From contig JAGXAB010000004.1 of NCBI GenBank assembly GCA_018971775.1, forward strand, positions 1 through 64,000: a DNA stretch of 64,000 bases, in the 5' to 3' direction. Made by a program: the position numbers and the translations under genes. The notes beneath the pieces were generated by a model. The model saw only the letters and a program-made list of their open reading frames with translations. It did no database searches and was not told the origin of the DNA. Below, piece by piece: positions 62,955 through 64,000 of the stretch (position 1 is its first letter; each line of letters begins with the position of its first letter). The DNA comes from Cyanobacteria bacterium REEB67 (GTDB lineage Bacteria > Cyanobacteriota > Vampirovibrionia > Obscuribacterales > Obscuribacteraceae).

Positions 62955-64000
62955 ATGAACAAACCGACTCCCAAGAAACCGGAAGATTCTGCTGGAGCGA
63001 GCGGCGCTCGCAGACATCGGCTGCCAGCCGAGCCGGCCTGCCCCAAGCTTTCGCAAGTACGGGTTTTATTGGAAGAAGCTGAAGCCAAGCGCGGCTTCCT
63101 GATTGAATTGCCCTGGATGAGCACCGACGGCAAAAATTTCATTTTGACCGTGCAATGGGACTCCAACCTCAAAGACCCGGTCTGGACACTTTACGAAGAT
63201 ACTGACGGCGGCTCGAAAGTGGTCTGGACCCAGCCTTTTGCCGCCCAGGACCTGGAATTTATGTACGACATCCTCTCGATGTCGGCGGGCAGCACCGGCG
63301 GTGCCGGTATTCCTGAAGAATTGCGCATGCAGCCGAGCGGCTATGAAGAAGCGGCTAAAAAAGAAGAAGAACCGGCACCGACCTTCGACTCCTATGGCGC
63401 TCCCAGTCTTTCACCTTTTGCCAGCCCGGCCTCGCCGCCCTTTGCCGCCCCCGGTGGCGCGCCTGGCTTTGGAGGCTTTCCCGGCTCGGCCGGTGCTTCT
63501 TTTACAAACTTACCGTCGCTGCAACCAACGCCGCCGCAACCGGTTTATCCGCCGCTGCAACCGCAACAGCCGCCTTATCCCCAGCAACAGCCTCAGGGCT
63601 ATCCTCAGCAGCCCCAGGGTTATCCGCCCCAGCAGCAAGGTTACCCGCAGCAACAACAGGGCTATCCGCCGCAACAAACGCCATATCCCGGCTATCCGCC
63701 CCAACAGGCTCCGCCCGGATACGGTCAAAATCCTTATCAGCAGCCGCCAGCGCCGATGCAACAACCAATGCAATACGGACAACAGGGCGGCTATAACACC
63801 ATGCCGCCGATGCAGACGCCGATGACACCAGCACCTTCTTATGGTGCCGAACTGAACGAGCCCAAAATCCGTGTCGATTATCATCTGATCGATAAGGGCG
63901 CCAATATTTTGCTCGGCAGTCTGTTGCAGGAAGCCGGTCTGATCAGTGCTCCCACGCTCGAAGCGGCGCTCAAATTGCAGGAAATGGTACGCGACGAAAA
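62955..64000 (+). CDS. YPP-rich protein with MshEN-like repeat (paralogue B), cut by the right edge
   Basis: An open frame from ATG 62955 (GAGGA upstream) runs to the right edge, giving 348 codons. It is a paralogue of the gene at 53419-55407. The N-domain matches (LSQVRVLLEEAEAKRGF; IELPWMS; LTVQWDSNLKDPVWTLYEDT). The Pro/Gln/Tyr-rich middle has GYPPQQ/GYPQQ repeats at ~200-250. The first C-terminal module begins NILLGSLLQEAGLISAPTLE just before the edge. The remaining modules are presumably beyond. Function unknown; probably the same class as paralogue A. Confidence 0.82.
   Translation, partial: MNKPTPKKPEDSAGASGARRHRLPAEPACPKLSQVRVLLEEAEAKRGFLIELPWMSTDGKNFILTVQWDSNLKDPVWTLYEDTDGGSKVVWTQPFAAQDLEFMYDILSMSAGSTGGAGIPEELRMQPSGYEEAAKKEEEPAPTFDSYGAPSLSPFASPASPPFAAPGGAPGFGGFPGSAGASFTNLPSLQPTPPQPVYPPLQPQQPPYPQQQPQGYPQQPQGYPPQQQGYPQQQQGYPPQQTPYPGYPPQQAPPGYGQNPYQQPPAPMQQPMQYGQQGGYNTMPPMQTPMTPAPSYGAELNEPKIRVDYHLIDKGANILLGSLLQEAGLISAPTLEAALKLQEMVRDE

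Noticed and set aside
63238..63825. Second plus-strand frame with Arg/Pro-rich translation at the right edge
   Set aside because: It overlaps the YPP-rich paralogue in another frame and reflects its repeat bias.

Overview
The window looks like chromosomal DNA from an uncultured Cyanobacteria-related, non-photosynthetic lineage (Obscuribacterales/Melainabacteria type). This is an inference. The DnaK reads like cyanobacterial DnaK, the DNA is moderately GC-rich, and phosphate uptake and polyphosphate genes occur beside many LysM, low-complexity and secreted proteins. There are no rRNA genes, phage genes, transposases or CRISPR arrays. About fifty genes lie on both strands in short operons. TTG and GTG starts are common, and several convergent pairs end within a few bases of each other.

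Left part (1-17.3 kb): a repeat protein cut by the left edge; a giant LysM protein and a divergent smaller LysM protein that share an unrecognised C-terminal domain; a family 9 glycosyltransferase; a PiT phosphate transporter with a UspA-like protein; a DinG/XPD-type helicase lacking one predicted Fe-S cysteine; a membrane-anchored LysM protein; and a double-module M16 peptidase.

Middle (17.5-37.9 kb): FeoB; tRNA-His with a strong terminator and degenerate 42-bp repeats; a run of small secreted or unknown proteins, including an alpha/beta hydrolase, a DUF4279 protein and a WD40-like protein; and a class PPK2 polyphosphate kinase. A compact five-gene operon follows, encoding a SWIM zinc-finger protein, a DUF5691 protein, a MoxR AAA+ ATPase, a DUF5682 protein and a VWA protein. 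A membrane Ser/Thr kinase with an outer leucine-rich-repeat domain comes next. The operon has the layout of a MoxR/VWA chaperone-like machine of unknown target and is the best candidate here for a poorly described system.

Right part (37.9-64 kb): a three-gene operon (secreted small protein, PEBP, Clp-N-only protein); a DUF1963-like protein; an OmpA-like protein; dnaK-msrA; a ROK kinase resembling polyphosphate glucokinase; a glycine-repeat LysM protein; TPR proteins; a DUF2207 membrane protein; an SDR; a large multi-spanning membrane protein resembling PMT/TMTC enzymes; a quinone oxidoreductase; ProC; a membrane LRR protein; a TPR protein coupled to homogentisate dioxygenase; and two paralogous proteins, one cut by the right edge, that combine a conserved N-domain, a YPP-rich linker and MshEN-like repeats.

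Two themes recur. One is phosphate/polyphosphate metabolism: PiT import, PPK2 interconversion of polyP and nucleotides, and possible polyP-dependent glucose phosphorylation. The other is an elaborate cell envelope: four LysM proteins, one OmpA-like protein, LRR and TPR secreted proteins, and envelope glycosyltransferases.
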